A DNA stretch of 39,109 nt from positions 1 to 39,109 of the forward strand of contig DWXS01000007.1 in the NCBI GenBank assembly GCA_019119045.1. Reading direction: 5' to 3'. The translations under genes were made by a program, and so were the position numbers. How positions within the stretch are numbered: the stretch's first letter is position 1; every line of letters starts with the position of its first letter. Positions 1 to 7,908 of this stretch are shown in pieces. The notes under the pieces were generated by a model. The model made no database searches. It saw only the letters and a list, made by a program, of their open reading frames with translations, and was not told the DNA's origin. The stretch comes from Candidatus Mailhella merdavium. Its GTDB lineage: Bacteria; Desulfobacterota; Desulfovibrionia; Desulfovibrionales; Desulfovibrionaceae.

Positions 1-818
1 AATTCTCCCATGAGTATGAACATGGGTACTACGGAATACATGTAGTTTGCCGCCGTGCTGTAGGAGTTCACCCCCATCATATTGAGAGCGGGAGCCGGGA
101 AGGGATAAACCAGGAGCATCCCCAGAAAGCCGACGACCAGCATGGCCAGACCGACAGGAAGTCCGAGCAGCAGGGCCAGCATGAGCAAGGCCATGCCGGA
201 TGCGCCGAGCAGGGTTTTATGGGTTGTCCATGGAAATTCTCCAAGCAGCCATGGGCTGGCAATAAGCAGGGCGAGAAGGATCAGTGCCATGAGCAGGAAG
301 AAGCCATGGTGATGTTTCAGCAGGTTGGCGGCTGCTTCCACAGTGGTGGCCAGCAGAGAAAAGGCAGTCATGAACGCGCCGAAGGCTGCGAAGAACACGA
401 AGAGCCAGATCGGCAGGGAAAGAATCATGCTTACTTCGCCCGAGGCGAATTTATCCATGCCGAGGATGGAGAGTCTCCATGCAATGACGCCGAAAACCAC
501 AGTGGTTACCCCGTACAGGGCGCATTTGAGCAAATCGGATGTGCGTTCGGAAAAACGGTTGCAAATCAATTCGACATAGATATGTCCGCGCTCGTCCTGA
601 ATATAGGCCAGAGTCGCATATACGACGATGACCTGAAGAAATTCGACGAGTTCCTGCGCGCTGGACATGGGGTGATGAAATAAGCCTCCGATGACATCGA
701 GAGTCGTGGGGATGGCCATGAGACCGACGCTTGCAGCGCCGAGTATGAATATTTTGGCGTTGATCGCGCGGGAAATCTGATTAAGCCTCGCGCTCGCCCG
801 CTCCAGTAATATGCTCAT
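1..818 (-). CDS. TRAP transporter fused permease DctQM (partial, 3' end outside window)
   Basis: An open frame runs from an ATG at 818 to the window edge without a stop (272 codons). A GGAG sits six bases before the ATG. The first ~165 residues look like a small DctQ subunit: several hydrophobic segments and a central IQDERGHIYVEL motif of the kind seen in DctQ proteins. After a short linker the chain continues as DctM: a hydrophobic LLGLPVGLAM segment followed by YSVVPMFILMGEF, typical of the start of the large permease. So this is the fused QM arrangement known in part of the TRAP family. It would import an organic acid across the inner membrane using a Na+ or H+ gradient, fed by the DctP protein encoded upstream. 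The substrate cannot be read from the sequence. The 238-base gap after dctP holds a strong hairpin. Confidence 0.9.
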   Translation of the reverse strand, partial: MSILLERASARLNQISRAINAKIFILGAASVGLMAIPTTLDVIGGLFHHPMSSAQELVEFLQVIVVYATLAYIQDERGHIYVELICNRFSERTSDLLKCALYGVTTVVFGVIAWRLSILGMDKFASGEVSMILSLPIWLFVFFAAFGAFMTAFSLLATTVEAAANLLKHHHGFFLLMALILLALLIASPWLLGEFPWTTHKTLLGASGMALLMLALLLGLPVGLAMLVVGFLGMLLVYPFPAPALNMMGVNSYSTAANYMYSVVPMFILMGE

Positions 819-900
819 AAAGGCTCCGTCGGTAGGGCAAAAATGCCGGGAGAAAGGGATGTTTCAATGGAGAAGCGTATCGAGGGCTTCACGATACATT

Positions 901-936
901 GCCGCGTCGTCACCCCGAACCGGATGACGGCGCGGC
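901..936 (-). repeat. Hairpin between dctP and dctQM
   Basis: Near-perfect inverted repeat with outer arms GCCGCG/CGCGGC and inner arms CGTCA/TGACG, lying in the dctP-dctQM intergenic region. No T-tract follows on the minus strand, so it looks more like an mRNA-stabilising or processing stem than an intrinsic terminator. Confidence 0.6.
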
Positions 937-1056
937 TGACAACCTGTGTGTTTGACACGGAAGAAATCGTGAATGCCCTGAAGCGGATATTCGTGACGGG
1001 GCGGCGTCTGATTCAGATGTTAAAGCTCCTGAATGTACCGCCGGGAATGAGACCTG

Positions 1057-2109
1057 CTACTGGGCGGAATATTGTGTCACAAGTTCCGTTGCCCGTGCAT
1101 AGAGTTTTCTTGCAACATCCCCCTGGCCGCGCTTTTCGCAGTCGGCGAACCATTCGTCGACAACGGGGCGGGTAAGTTCACGACCGCGCGCGATATCTTC
1201 GGCGGACAGCTCAAATATCTGCTGGCCTGCCTTCTTAATGGTTTCAATGTCATTCAGAGCGCCGAGGTCGGTCACCTTGCCCCACAGTTCAAAGCGTTCG
1301 CGGTTCAGCGTTTCGTCCAGAATGGCGCGCAGATCGTCAGGCATGGACTGATATATATCGCGGTTCATGCACATATATACGCCGTTTCCCATAAGGTTGG
1401 CGGTAGTGCTGTAATTCGTGGCTTCATATATTTTGGTGCTGACGACAAAGGCATACGGGCAGACAATGGCGTCCACCTGACCGCGCTGCAGTGAAAGATA
1501 GCAGTCGCTCATGGGGACGCTTACAGCGGCGGAGCCCAGGGATTGAATGATGGGGACTATGCTGGCGGAAATGGCTCCGATTTTCAGGCCGCTGGCATCA
1601 CTGATATTGTGAATGGGGTTTTTGACCGTATGAAACTGGAACTGTGCCCCGCTCCATCCGCCGAACAGCTTGGTATCTTTATATTCAGCGCGTAATTCGG
1701 GAAACTCCTCAAGAAGCTGGCAGAACACCTTTGAGGCAACTTCTGCTGAGGGATACATCATAGGCATATCAATAATATTGGAGAGCGGAAGCGCGCCTTT
1801 TACTCTTTGCGTTACCTGCGCCCCCATGTCGATGACGCCGCTTTTTACACAGTCATAAACATCGGCGTCGGGACATATGGTATTTGGATTATAGAGTTCC
1901 AGAATCATACGACCGCCGGACTTTTCCTTAAGTTCTTCGCCCCAAGGGATAAAACCGTCCTTAACCACGGGGTGGGTAGGCATGGCGAACGAGGTCATTT
2001 TTATGATCAAAGGATTTTCCGGAGTAAATTCTGCAGCTTGCGCCGGGGTAAGCGTCAGACAGAATGTAGACAGGGCGAGGGCAATGCAGTGCAAAGAACG
2101 TAACTTCAT
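1057..2109 (-). CDS. TRAP transporter substrate-binding protein DctP
   Basis: 350-residue periplasmic solute-binding protein. It opens with a Sec signal peptide (MKLRSLHCIALALSTFCLTL, cleavage probably after AQA) followed by the mature AEFTPENPLIIKMTSFAMPTHP start. The body has DctP features: the region around YPSAEVASKVF, the GLKIGAISASIVPIIQSLG stretch and the SLQRGQVDAIVCP segment that resembles the ligand-binding hinge. Two adjacent ATGs exist. I chose the second (2109) because AGGAGG lies five bases before it but only two before the first. The gene sits between the sulfatase-like hydrolase and the fused permease, all on the minus strand, which suggests one uptake locus. The ligand is unknown; from the neighbour it could be an acidic ester or its product. 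Confidence 0.93.
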   Translation of the reverse strand: MKLRSLHCIALALSTFCLTLTPAQAAEFTPENPLIIKMTSFAMPTHPVVKDGFIPWGEELKEKSGGRMILELYNPNTICPDADVYDCVKSGVIDMGAQVTQRVKGALPLSNIIDMPMMYPSAEVASKVFCQLLEEFPELRAEYKDTKLFGGWSGAQFQFHTVKNPIHNISDASGLKIGAISASIVPIIQSLGSAAVSVPMSDCYLSLQRGQVDAIVCPYAFVVSTKIYEATNYSTTANLMGNGVYMCMNRDIYQSMPDDLRAILDETLNRERFELWGKVTDLGALNDIETIKKAGQQIFELSAEDIARGRELTRPVVDEWFADCEKRGQGDVARKLYARATELVTQYSAQ

Positions 2110-2215
2110 CATGTCCTCCTGTTGAGATGTATCGTTGAGATTGAAAAAATGTTTTTATGGTGTGCAGCAAGCAAAAGTTTGAAAAATTTCGTACCTTAGT
2201 GAGAACGTGTCTTTG

Positions 2216-2248
2216 AAAGAAAAGAAACGCCGTCGATATGAGCGGCGG
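2216..2248 (-). terminator. Possible partial terminator between sulfatase-like gene and dctP
   Basis: A five-base-pair stem CGCCG/CGGCG (2229-2248) is followed on the minus strand by a pyrimidine run TTTCTTTTCTTTC. It is weak but placed where it could lower read-through from the hydrolase gene into dctP. Confidence 0.35.
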
Positions 2249-2273
2249 CGCTTCCTGTAAATGAGGATTTGAA

Positions 2274-2301
2274 CCCGTACGCCGGAGTATCGGCGTACGG
2301 G
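2274..2301 (-). repeat. Perfect 11-bp hairpin after sulfatase-like gene
   Basis: Arms CCCGTACGCCG (2274-2284) and CGGCGTACGGG (2291-2301) pair perfectly around a six-base loop, ten bases past the stop of the hydrolase gene. There is no T-run directly after it on either strand. It is probably an mRNA 3'-end stabiliser or part of a two-hairpin transcript end. Confidence 0.6.
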
Positions 2302-2311
2302 GCAGGCCGGC

Positions 2312-3889
2312 TCAGGATGCACGAAGTTCCTGTATGAAAAGGCGGAGCTTCTGGAGCAGCTCGGCGGCTACATCGGGATGTTCCGCAGCCACGTCATGCA
2401 ACTGCTTGGGATCCTTGCGGCGATCATAGAGTTCGTCGCGTTCCGGTACAGATGCCACGGAACCCGGAGTACAAGTCCACTGATCTTCTCCGTCAAGGGT
2501 AGCGGCTTCCTGGAATTTACGCTGTTCTTCGTTCAGGGCCGTGTTGCTGATCTCCTTTATTTTCCACAGGGGATCGTCCTGAACGGCTTTAACATCGGAG
2601 GATACTTCAATGATACCGTCACCATATATCCTACGCATGGAATCGTTGACCGTGCGTTCGTCGTCGCGGAGCCAGTGGATGTAAGACCAGTCCTCGGTGA
2701 TGATGGACCAGGAATACTTATGGTATCCGGCAATGGCGAAGTCGCGGACTTTTTCCACTTCACCCCGAGCCATGGGCAGCAGACTGAAGCCCTGATGGAA
2801 GGGCTGTACACCCAGCCCCAGCCAGTCGCACACTGTCGGCGCGATATCTACGCTCTGGGCAAAGCCTTTTACGCGCTTTCCGGCGGGCAGTCCGGGGGCT
2901 CTGATAATCAGGGGAATATGGGCCAGTTCTTCATAGGGCCAGGGGCGAACCTTACGCATGATTCCGTGGCCGTGTTCTCCGTTGCCCATGGGTTCGCCGT
3001 GGTCGGAAACCAGAATGAGCATGGTATTTTCTTCAAAACCGAGATTGTGTACGGCGTCCAGCAGTCTGCCGAACTGTTCGTCGCACAGAGTGACAAGTTC
3101 GGCGTACAGCATACGGATATGATGCAGTTCTTCTTCCGTGTACACCCCTTCCACTTCCACCATCATGGGCAGGAACTGATTCTTACCCTTATAGTCCGGG
3201 TCATAGGGGCAGGGATAGTTCAGATAGACTGAGGGCGGATCCCAGGGTTCATGCGGATCAAAGGAGTCGATCCACAGGAAGAAGGGGCAGGTACGGTCAA
3301 CGCTTTCAAGATACTTGATCGCCTTTTTCATGGTACGGCAGACGTAGCGATCTTCCTTGGATTTCCAGTACTGGCGCTGCTTGAGATAATTGGTGATTTC
3401 TTCCAGCAGAGGGCTTACCACGTCGCAGCCCGTTACGGAGTCGGCTTCCGCAAGGACGTGATCTTCCACATAATCTTTGGGGTCGCCTTCATACAGGGGG
3501 TAGTGACTGTAGAAAGATGCGTCCGTTTCATGACCGTGGGTGAACATGACATTGTCAAAGCCACGGGTATAGCCGAACTTGGGCAGACGATGAGGCGGAG
3601 AGTCGAAAGCAATGGCCGTATCAATGCCCTGACCCCAGCACACATCGGCAATGGTCGTATCATCGAGCGTCAGCGCCACCCACCCGGAGACGGGCAACGT
3701 GTAGCGGCCGGTATGCATCGCACGACGGCAGGGAACGGTGGGAAGGCCTTCGGTATAGGCGTTTTCAAACAATACCCCTTCCTTGGCAAACCGATCCATA
3801 TTGGGCGTCTTGATCCAGTCGTTGCCGTAGCAGCCCACATAATTGTGCTGAAGGCTGTCAAACATCATGACAATAGCGTTTTTGGGCAT
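2312..3889 (-). CDS. Sulfatase-superfamily hydrolase with Thr at the nucleophile position
   Basis: 525-residue arylsulfatase/alkaline-phosphatase superfamily enzyme. The start at 3889 is supported by AGGAG six bases upstream and by the family-like opening MPKNAIVMMFDSLQHNYVGC, with metal-site Asp11. The nucleophile motif, normally C/S-x-P-x-R, reads T51-V-P-C-R followed by RAMHTGR, so the aldehyde-forming Cys/Ser is replaced by Thr. SFDPHEPWDPP (about 208-218) and SDHGEPMGNGEHGHG (about 294-308) supply further metal and substrate ligands. There is no signal peptide, so it should act in the cytoplasm, perhaps on a compound brought in by the adjacent TRAP system. True sulfatases need formylglycine. 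Thr at this position occurs in phosphotransferases and phosphodiesterases of the same superfamily, so a phosphoester substrate is at least as likely as a sulfate ester. Confidence 0.88.
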   Translation of the reverse strand: MPKNAIVMMFDSLQHNYVGCYGNDWIKTPNMDRFAKEGVLFENAYTEGLPTVPCRRAMHTGRYTLPVSGWVALTLDDTTIADVCWGQGIDTAIAFDSPPHRLPKFGYTRGFDNVMFTHGHETDASFYSHYPLYEGDPKDYVEDHVLAEADSVTGCDVVSPLLEEITNYLKQRQYWKSKEDRYVCRTMKKAIKYLESVDRTCPFFLWIDSFDPHEPWDPPSVYLNYPCPYDPDYKGKNQFLPMMVEVEGVYTEEELHHIRMLYAELVTLCDEQFGRLLDAVHNLGFEENTMLILVSDHGEPMGNGEHGHGIMRKVRPWPYEELAHIPLIIRAPGLPAGKRVKGFAQSVDIAPTVCDWLGLGVQPFHQGFSLLPMARGEVEKVRDFAIAGYHKYSWSIITEDWSYIHWLRDDERTVNDSMRRIYGDGIIEVSSDVKAVQDDPLWKIKEISNTALNEEQRKFQEAATLDGEDQWTCTPGSVASVPERDELYDRRKDPKQLHDVAAEHPDVAAELLQKLRLFIQELRAS

Positions 3890-3956
3890 GTCGCTCTCCT
3901 TGTGGGGGTTGACCTGATGTGACGTCCCTGTGGAACGTCGTCTTTGAGAAAAAGAG

Positions 3957-3974
3957 AGCAAACAGCGTGCCAAA
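3957..3974 (-). promoter_or_regulatory. Sigma-54 (RpoN) promoter
   Basis: On the minus strand the sequence reads TTTGGCACGCTGTTTGCT. This matches the -24/-12 consensus TTGGCACG-N4-TTGCW, with GG and GC separated by exactly ten bases. Transcription would start near 3946, leaving a leader of about 57 bases before the hydrolase start codon. Confidence 0.8.
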
Positions 3975-4046
3975 TATGGATATCGTATAAATTTATGTAG
4001 TTAGAGTTTAATATATAGATCTTTGGTGAGAAATGACTGACGATAT

Positions 4047-4063
4047 ATTTAATTGAATTAAAT
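4047..4063. promoter_or_regulatory. 17-bp palindrome, candidate activator binding site
   Basis: ATTTAATTGAATTAAAT is a perfect palindrome around a central G. It is centred about 109 bases upstream of the start site predicted from the sigma-54 promoter, a usual distance for an enhancer-binding protein site. Confidence 0.45.
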
Positions 4064-4097
4064 CATCTAAATAAAGAGAGTAAATTTTTTCTGTCAT

Positions 4098-4119
4098 ATA
4101 CGTTCCAATGTAATACGTT
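4098..4119. promoter_or_regulatory. Direct repeat ATACGTT, candidate activator site
   Basis: Two copies of ATACGTT begin 15 bases apart (4098-4104 and 4113-4119), about 150-175 bases upstream of the predicted sigma-54 start site. They may be part of an upstream activating region. Confidence 0.3.
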
Positions 4120-4338
4120 GAAATTATATTATTTTTTTATGGAAAAATCTCTGCGAGATACAGGAAGATATATCTGACGTAATGATATGTCTGACTTTTT
4201 ACTGCTTCCGCAGCAGGGAGGACAAAAGAATCTTTGTGGATTCCATATTCGGGAATTTCTCTGTCCGCCGTTCAGTCCTCCCTTGACCGGAGGGCTTTAA
4301 GCCCCGTATAGTGACGGAACATTTTCTGGAGGTGTGCC

Positions 4339-4536
4339 ATGTTCGGAATAGGCATGCAGGAACTTTTGATTATTCTGGTGCTGGTCTTGGTCGTTTTCGG
4401 CGCGAAGCGTCTTCCCGAAATCGGGGGCGGTCTTGGCCGTGCCATTCGTAATTTCCGGCAGGCATCTTCCGAGCCGGATGAAATCGACGTTACGCCCAAG
4501 AACAGAAAGACGGACGGGGAAAATAAGGACGCCTGA
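4339..4536 (+). CDS. tatA: Twin-arginine translocase subunit TatA
   Basis: 65-residue TatA/E-type protein. One N-terminal membrane helix ([20 protein letters not shown]) is followed by the [21 protein letters not shown] amphipathic helix, with the hallmark F-G and L-P-E residues, and a short acidic/basic tail. It forms the protein-conducting oligomer that moves folded Tat substrates across the inner membrane, together with TatC, which is not in the window. GGAGG lies six bases before the ATG. TatB proteins are usually longer, so TatA is preferred. It stands upstream of the ACT-domain gene with a 103-base gap. Confidence 0.93.
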   Translation: MFGIGMQELLIILVLVLVVFGAKRLPEIGGGLGRAIRNFRQASSEPDEIDVTPKNRKTDGENKDA

Positions 4537-4639
4537 TTCGTCGCTGCCTATGTTTGTCATTACAGAGGGGTGCGTTTAGCGTATCTCCGGTTTCCGCACA
4601 TGCGGACGCTGTCATGCCGATGTCCTCAGGGAGGTTCCC

Positions 4640-5068
4640 ATGATTGTCGAGCAGATATCCATTTTTCTTGAAAACAAGACCGGTCGTCTGGTGGAAGTAA
4701 CCAAGGCTCTTGCAGACGTCGGTGTCAATATTCGTGCCCTTTCACTGGCGGATACCTCTGATTTCGGTATTCTCCGCCTTATTGTGGACAATACGGAAAA
4801 GGCCAAACTGGTACTTAAAGAGCATGGCCTGACTGTCGGAAGCACAAGCGTCGTGGCCGTCGAGGTGGACGATACTCCGGGCGGACTGGATCATATTCTG
4901 CGCGTGCTTTCCGCCGCAGGGATCAATGTTGAATACATGTATGCCTTTGTACAGCGTGCCAGCGAAAACGCTACGCTGATTTTCCGCTTCGATCGGACGG
5001 AACAGGCTCTGGACGTTCTCAAGCAGCATAATATTCCCGTGCTTTCCGCCGACAGAATCTGCTGCTGA
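4640..5068 (+). CDS. Tandem ACT-domain regulatory protein
   Basis: 142 residues made of two ACT modules: about 1-70, starting IEQ-like with [20 protein letters not shown], and about 71-142, containing [20 protein letters not shown]. There is no attached catalytic domain, so it is a free-standing amino-acid-sensing protein. Similar small ACT proteins in sulfate reducers are often encoded beside a phenylacetate-CoA ligase gene, from family knowledge. None is present here; the neighbour is tatA. GGGAGG lies five bases before the ATG. A strong terminator follows about 20 bases after the stop. The ligand is unknown. Confidence 0.88.
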   Translation: MIVEQISIFLENKTGRLVEVTKALADVGVNIRALSLADTSDFGILRLIVDNTEKAKLVLKEHGLTVGSTSVVAVEVDDTPGGLDHILRVLSAAGINVEYMYAFVQRASENATLIFRFDRTEQALDVLKQHNIPVLSADRICC

Positions 5069-5090
5069 ACAGGTCGGAAAAGGTAAACCT

Positions 5091-5122
5091 AAAGCCCTGC
5101 GGTACGTACCGCAGGGCTTTTT
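5091..5122. terminator. Bidirectional intrinsic terminator
   Basis: Perfect hairpin with arms AAAGCCCTGCGGTAC and GTACCGCAGGGCTTT, followed by Ts on the plus strand and by a T-run of its own on the minus strand. It ends the ACT-gene transcript and can also end the converging GDP-fucose gene block. Confidence 0.9.
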
Positions 5123-5209
5123 GTATGGGAAAGAGCTGAAGAAAAACCGGATCAACGGAAAGTTCGGCGCCCGCGTCCGGAACGTCCGAATTTTACGGCA
5201 TGAGGGGCA

Positions 5210-6274
5210 TCAGATTGCGGAAAGGTATGCCTCATAGGCTCCGGCTATGCCGTCCTCCAGCGCAATATGCGGCGTCCAGCCCAGAGCGCGGATTCTGCTT
5301 GCATCCATGAGCTTGCGCGGGGTTCCGTTGGGTTTTGTTCTGTCGTATTCGATGCGGCCGGCAAAGCCTACAATATTCCGGACGAGTTCAAACAGATCCC
5401 GCAGCAGAATGTCCGTGCCGTCGGTGATATTGACGAATTCTCCGATATCAGCGGCATTCTTGTTTTCCATGAGGTAAACGCAGGCATCCGCAAGATCGTC
5501 CGAACACATGAGTTCCCGGCGCACGCTTCCGTCCCCCCACATGACGACATGATCCTGAAAGGCTCCCACCATATTCAGGGTGCGTTCCAGCGCGTCCTTG
5601 CTGGAAAAATCTATGCCGTCGTCCAGACCCCAGCCGAGGCGAAAGCGGTGCAGATCCGCACGAATGGCCTCGAAATTGCCTTCCTGCAACATTTTGGCAA
5701 GATGGAAACGACGCAGTGTCATGGGCAGGAGATGGGCTGTTTCCATATTGAAATTGTCGCCGGAACCATACTGATTAGTGGGCATGACGGAAATAAAATT
5801 CGTGCCGTACTGCTGATTGTAGTAGCGACACAATTTTATGGCCGCAATTTTTGCGAGGGCATAGCCTTCGTTTGTGGGTTCCAGAGCGGACGTAAGCAGC
5901 GCGTCCTCATTCATGGGCTGAGGCGCAAGTCGGGGATAAATGCAGGAGGAACCCATATTCAGGAGTTTTTTTACGCCATGACGCCATGAGGCATGGATGA
6001 TATTCGCGCCGATCATCAGGTTACGGTAGATGAATTCTGCGGGATAGCGGCTGTTTGCCATAATCCCGCCGACTTTCGCCGCGCAGAGGTAGACCTGATC
6101 CGGCTTTTCTGTCGCAAAAAAGGCTTCCGTGGCGGCCTGATCGGTCAAATCCAGTTCCTGCGAGCTTCTGACGACGATATTGTCGTATCCTTCTTGACGC
6201 AGGCGGCGCACTATGGCGGAGCCTACAAGTCCGCGATGCCCTGCCACATAGATTTTATCGTGTCTGTCCTGCAT
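5210..6274 (-). CDS. fcl: GDP-L-fucose synthase
   Basis: 354-residue short-chain dehydrogenase that epimerises and reduces GDP-4-keto-6-deoxymannose to GDP-L-fucose with NADPH. GHRGLVGSA is the nucleotide-binding glycine motif. GSSCIYP and the later Tyr-x-x-x-Lys (GYALAKIA) carry the Ser/Cys/Tyr/Lys active-site set. The His in ETAHLLP matches the epimerase acid/base His. An ATG at 6274 is preferred over the GTG six bases upstream because AGGAGG lies eight bases before it. About 40 extra residues lie between the LRRFH and VMWGDG segments, compared with the ~320-residue E. coli form. The later REFLHVDD segment is RELMCSDD here. Both features resemble the Bacteroides-type enzyme as I remember it. 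It is the last gene of the GDP-fucose block. Confidence 0.95.
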   Translation of the reverse strand: MQDRHDKIYVAGHRGLVGSAIVRRLRQEGYDNIVVRSSQELDLTDQAATEAFFATEKPDQVYLCAAKVGGIMANSRYPAEFIYRNLMIGANIIHASWRHGVKKLLNMGSSCIYPRLAPQPMNEDALLTSALEPTNEGYALAKIAAIKLCRYYNQQYGTNFISVMPTNQYGSGDNFNMETAHLLPMTLRRFHLAKMLQEGNFEAIRADLHRFRLGWGLDDGIDFSSKDALERTLNMVGAFQDHVVMWGDGSVRRELMCSDDLADACVYLMENKNAADIGEFVNITDGTDILLRDLFELVRNIVGFAGRIEYDRTKPNGTPRKLMDASRIRALGWTPHIALEDGIAGAYEAYLSAI

Positions 6275-6445
6275 GATCACTTCCTCCTGTGGGAGATGAG
6301 GAATGTCGTCGCCGGAATTCCGCCGGAACGCAAGGGAAGAAAAGGGAAGAGGCCTGCGGAGAAAGGATGCTCCCGGAGAATCGTATGCTCTGAAGCTCTC
6401 GGAGCCGAGACCCCCGGATAGCGGGGCGCATCCGCCGCGGACTTA

Positions 6446-7531
6446 TCAGAACTCGTGCGGAGAGGGCAGAGCAAGGCCCTGCTCCGCCAGAATTTTTTCC
6501 CTGCGGGCGAGAAGCATGTCCGCTTCCATCATTTCATGCACCAGCGAGTGCAGGTCATGACGCGGCTCCCAGCCGAGTACTGTTCTGGCCCGGGAGGCGT
6601 CCCCCAGCAACAGATCTACCTCCGCCGGGCGGAAGAAGCGAGGATCCACGCAGATCAGAGTCCTTCCGTCGGCACGGTTCACGCCGCGTTCATCCAGACC
6701 GCTTCCCTGCCATTCCAGGGTTATGCCTGCCTCGGCAAAGGCCATGTCGCAAAAGTCCCGGATGGATGTGGTAACGCCCGTGGCCAGCACATAGTCGTCC
6801 GCCTTGTCCTGCTGCAAGATGCGCCACATGCCTTCCACATAGTCTTTGGCATGTCCCCAGTCCCGCTTTGCGTTCAGGTTGCCGAGAAAAAGCGTTTCCT
6901 GAAGTCCCTGTGCAATGCGGGCGGCGGCAAGCGTAATCTTGCGGGTGACGAAGTTTTCTCCCCGGCGCGGGCTTTCGTGGTTGAACAGAATGCCGTTTGC
7001 CGCGAACATGTCGAAACTTTCCCGGTAGTTCACGCAGATCCAGTATGCGTACAGTTTTGCCACGGCGTAGGGAGAACGCGGATGAAAGGGCGTTTTTTCC
7101 GTCTGGATCGGCTCCTGAATGAGTCCGTACAGTTCGGACGTGGAAGCCTGATAGAAGCGGGTTTTCCGTATGAGTCCGCAGCGGCGGACGGCTTCCAGCA
7201 GGCGCAGCGTGCCGTTGGCAACCGTGTCGGCCGTGTATTCAGGGCAGTCCCAGGAAACTTTGACGTGGGACTGGGCGGCAAGATTGTACAGTTCATCCGG
7301 GGCAATGCTTCCGACCAGCCCGTACAACGCGCTGGAGTCGGTGAGATCTCCGTAATGAAGGAAAAAACGTTTTTCAAAGGCGGGATCTGCGCTGATATGG
7401 TCGATGCGCGAGGTATTGGAGCTTGATGCACGACGGACGACGCCATGCACTTCATAGCCCTTTTCCAGCAGAAGTTCGGCCAGATAGGAACCGTCCTGCC
7501 CGGTAATGCCCGTAATGAGGGCTGTTTTCAT
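6446..7531 (-). CDS. gmd: GDP-mannose 4,6-dehydratase
   Basis: 361-residue extended short-chain dehydrogenase converting GDP-mannose to GDP-4-keto-6-deoxymannose. The start [19 protein letters not shown] gives the family's G-x-x-G-x-x-G motif right at the N-terminus. [14 protein letters not shown] matches the NADP-binding arm. STSELYG supplies the catalytic Thr/Glu region, and [12 protein letters not shown] holds the Tyr-x-x-x-Lys pair. The frame is open for 42 codons upstream, but that part has no family similarity and a GGGAG lies nine bases before the chosen ATG. The gene is separated from manB by 377 bases that include an inverted-repeat element, and is followed by fcl, the next step in the pathway. 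Confidence 0.96.
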   Translation of the reverse strand: MKTALITGITGQDGSYLAELLLEKGYEVHGVVRRASSSNTSRIDHISADPAFEKRFFLHYGDLTDSSALYGLVGSIAPDELYNLAAQSHVKVSWDCPEYTADTVANGTLRLLEAVRRCGLIRKTRFYQASTSELYGLIQEPIQTEKTPFHPRSPYAVAKLYAYWICVNYRESFDMFAANGILFNHESPRRGENFVTRKITLAAARIAQGLQETLFLGNLNAKRDWGHAKDYVEGMWRILQQDKADDYVLATGVTTSIRDFCDMAFAEAGITLEWQGSGLDERGVNRADGRTLICVDPRFFRPAEVDLLLGDASRARTVLGWEPRHDLHSLVHEMMEADMLLARREKILAEQGLALPSPHEF

Positions 7532-7908
7532 GGAGCTGTCTCCCGTCGCGTTCCCGTGTTCTTGGCTGCGGCGCGTTTTCCGCCTTTTCGGCAGGGCGGC
7601 GGGGGAGGAAGCCTTCCATGACTGCCGCAGGAACCCGCTTAATCGCATAAACAGCATTCCCGCGGATGGAAGCCGCAGGGAGAACGTTGTCCCGCTTCCC
7701 CGTCACATGCGTTTCCTGAGGGGAACATGCTCAGATGGTTTTCAGGCAATATATCGGGAAAGGGTACTCCGGGACGTGTTCACATGCGTAAAATAACTAT
7801 AATGTTGCACACAATTATCTTTATTCTGCCCATGCTGAATATTCCTTCAACCTTTTCCGGTCATAGGAAAATCCGCTTTAATGTGAACACGTCCGGGAGT
7901 AATTTGCG
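7532..7908. other. Long intergenic region between manB and gmd
   Basis: No gene is supported here. The region holds the 135-bp inverted-repeat element at 7766-7900 and is locally AT-rich inside it. Its length contrasts with the tight manC/manB overlap, so gmd and fcl may have their own promoter here. I could not identify a convincing -35/-10 pair. Confidence 0.5.
7766..7900. repeat. Inverted-repeat element, MITE-like or paired operator
   Basis: Left arm ACTCCGGGACGTGTTCACAT (7766-7785) and right arm ATGTGAACACGTCCGGGAGT (7881-7900) are reverse complements at 19 of 20 positions. They enclose about 95 AT-rich bases with no coding sequence. The right arm begins only eight bases past the manB stop codon. 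No obvious target-site duplication flanks the arms. Confidence 0.65.

Larger units (their letters stand above)
3975..4338. other. AT-rich intergenic region with putative enhancer sites
   Basis: No gene is seen here. The stretch is far richer in A and T than the flanking genes. It separates the minus-strand hydrolase/TRAP locus from plus-strand tatA and contains the palindrome and direct repeat listed separately. No clear tatA promoter could be picked out. Confidence 0.6.

Noticed and set aside
843..1175. 110-residue plus-strand frame across the dctP end
   Set aside because: Overlaps the dctP 3' end and the hairpin, has no ribosome site and no recognisable protein sequence.
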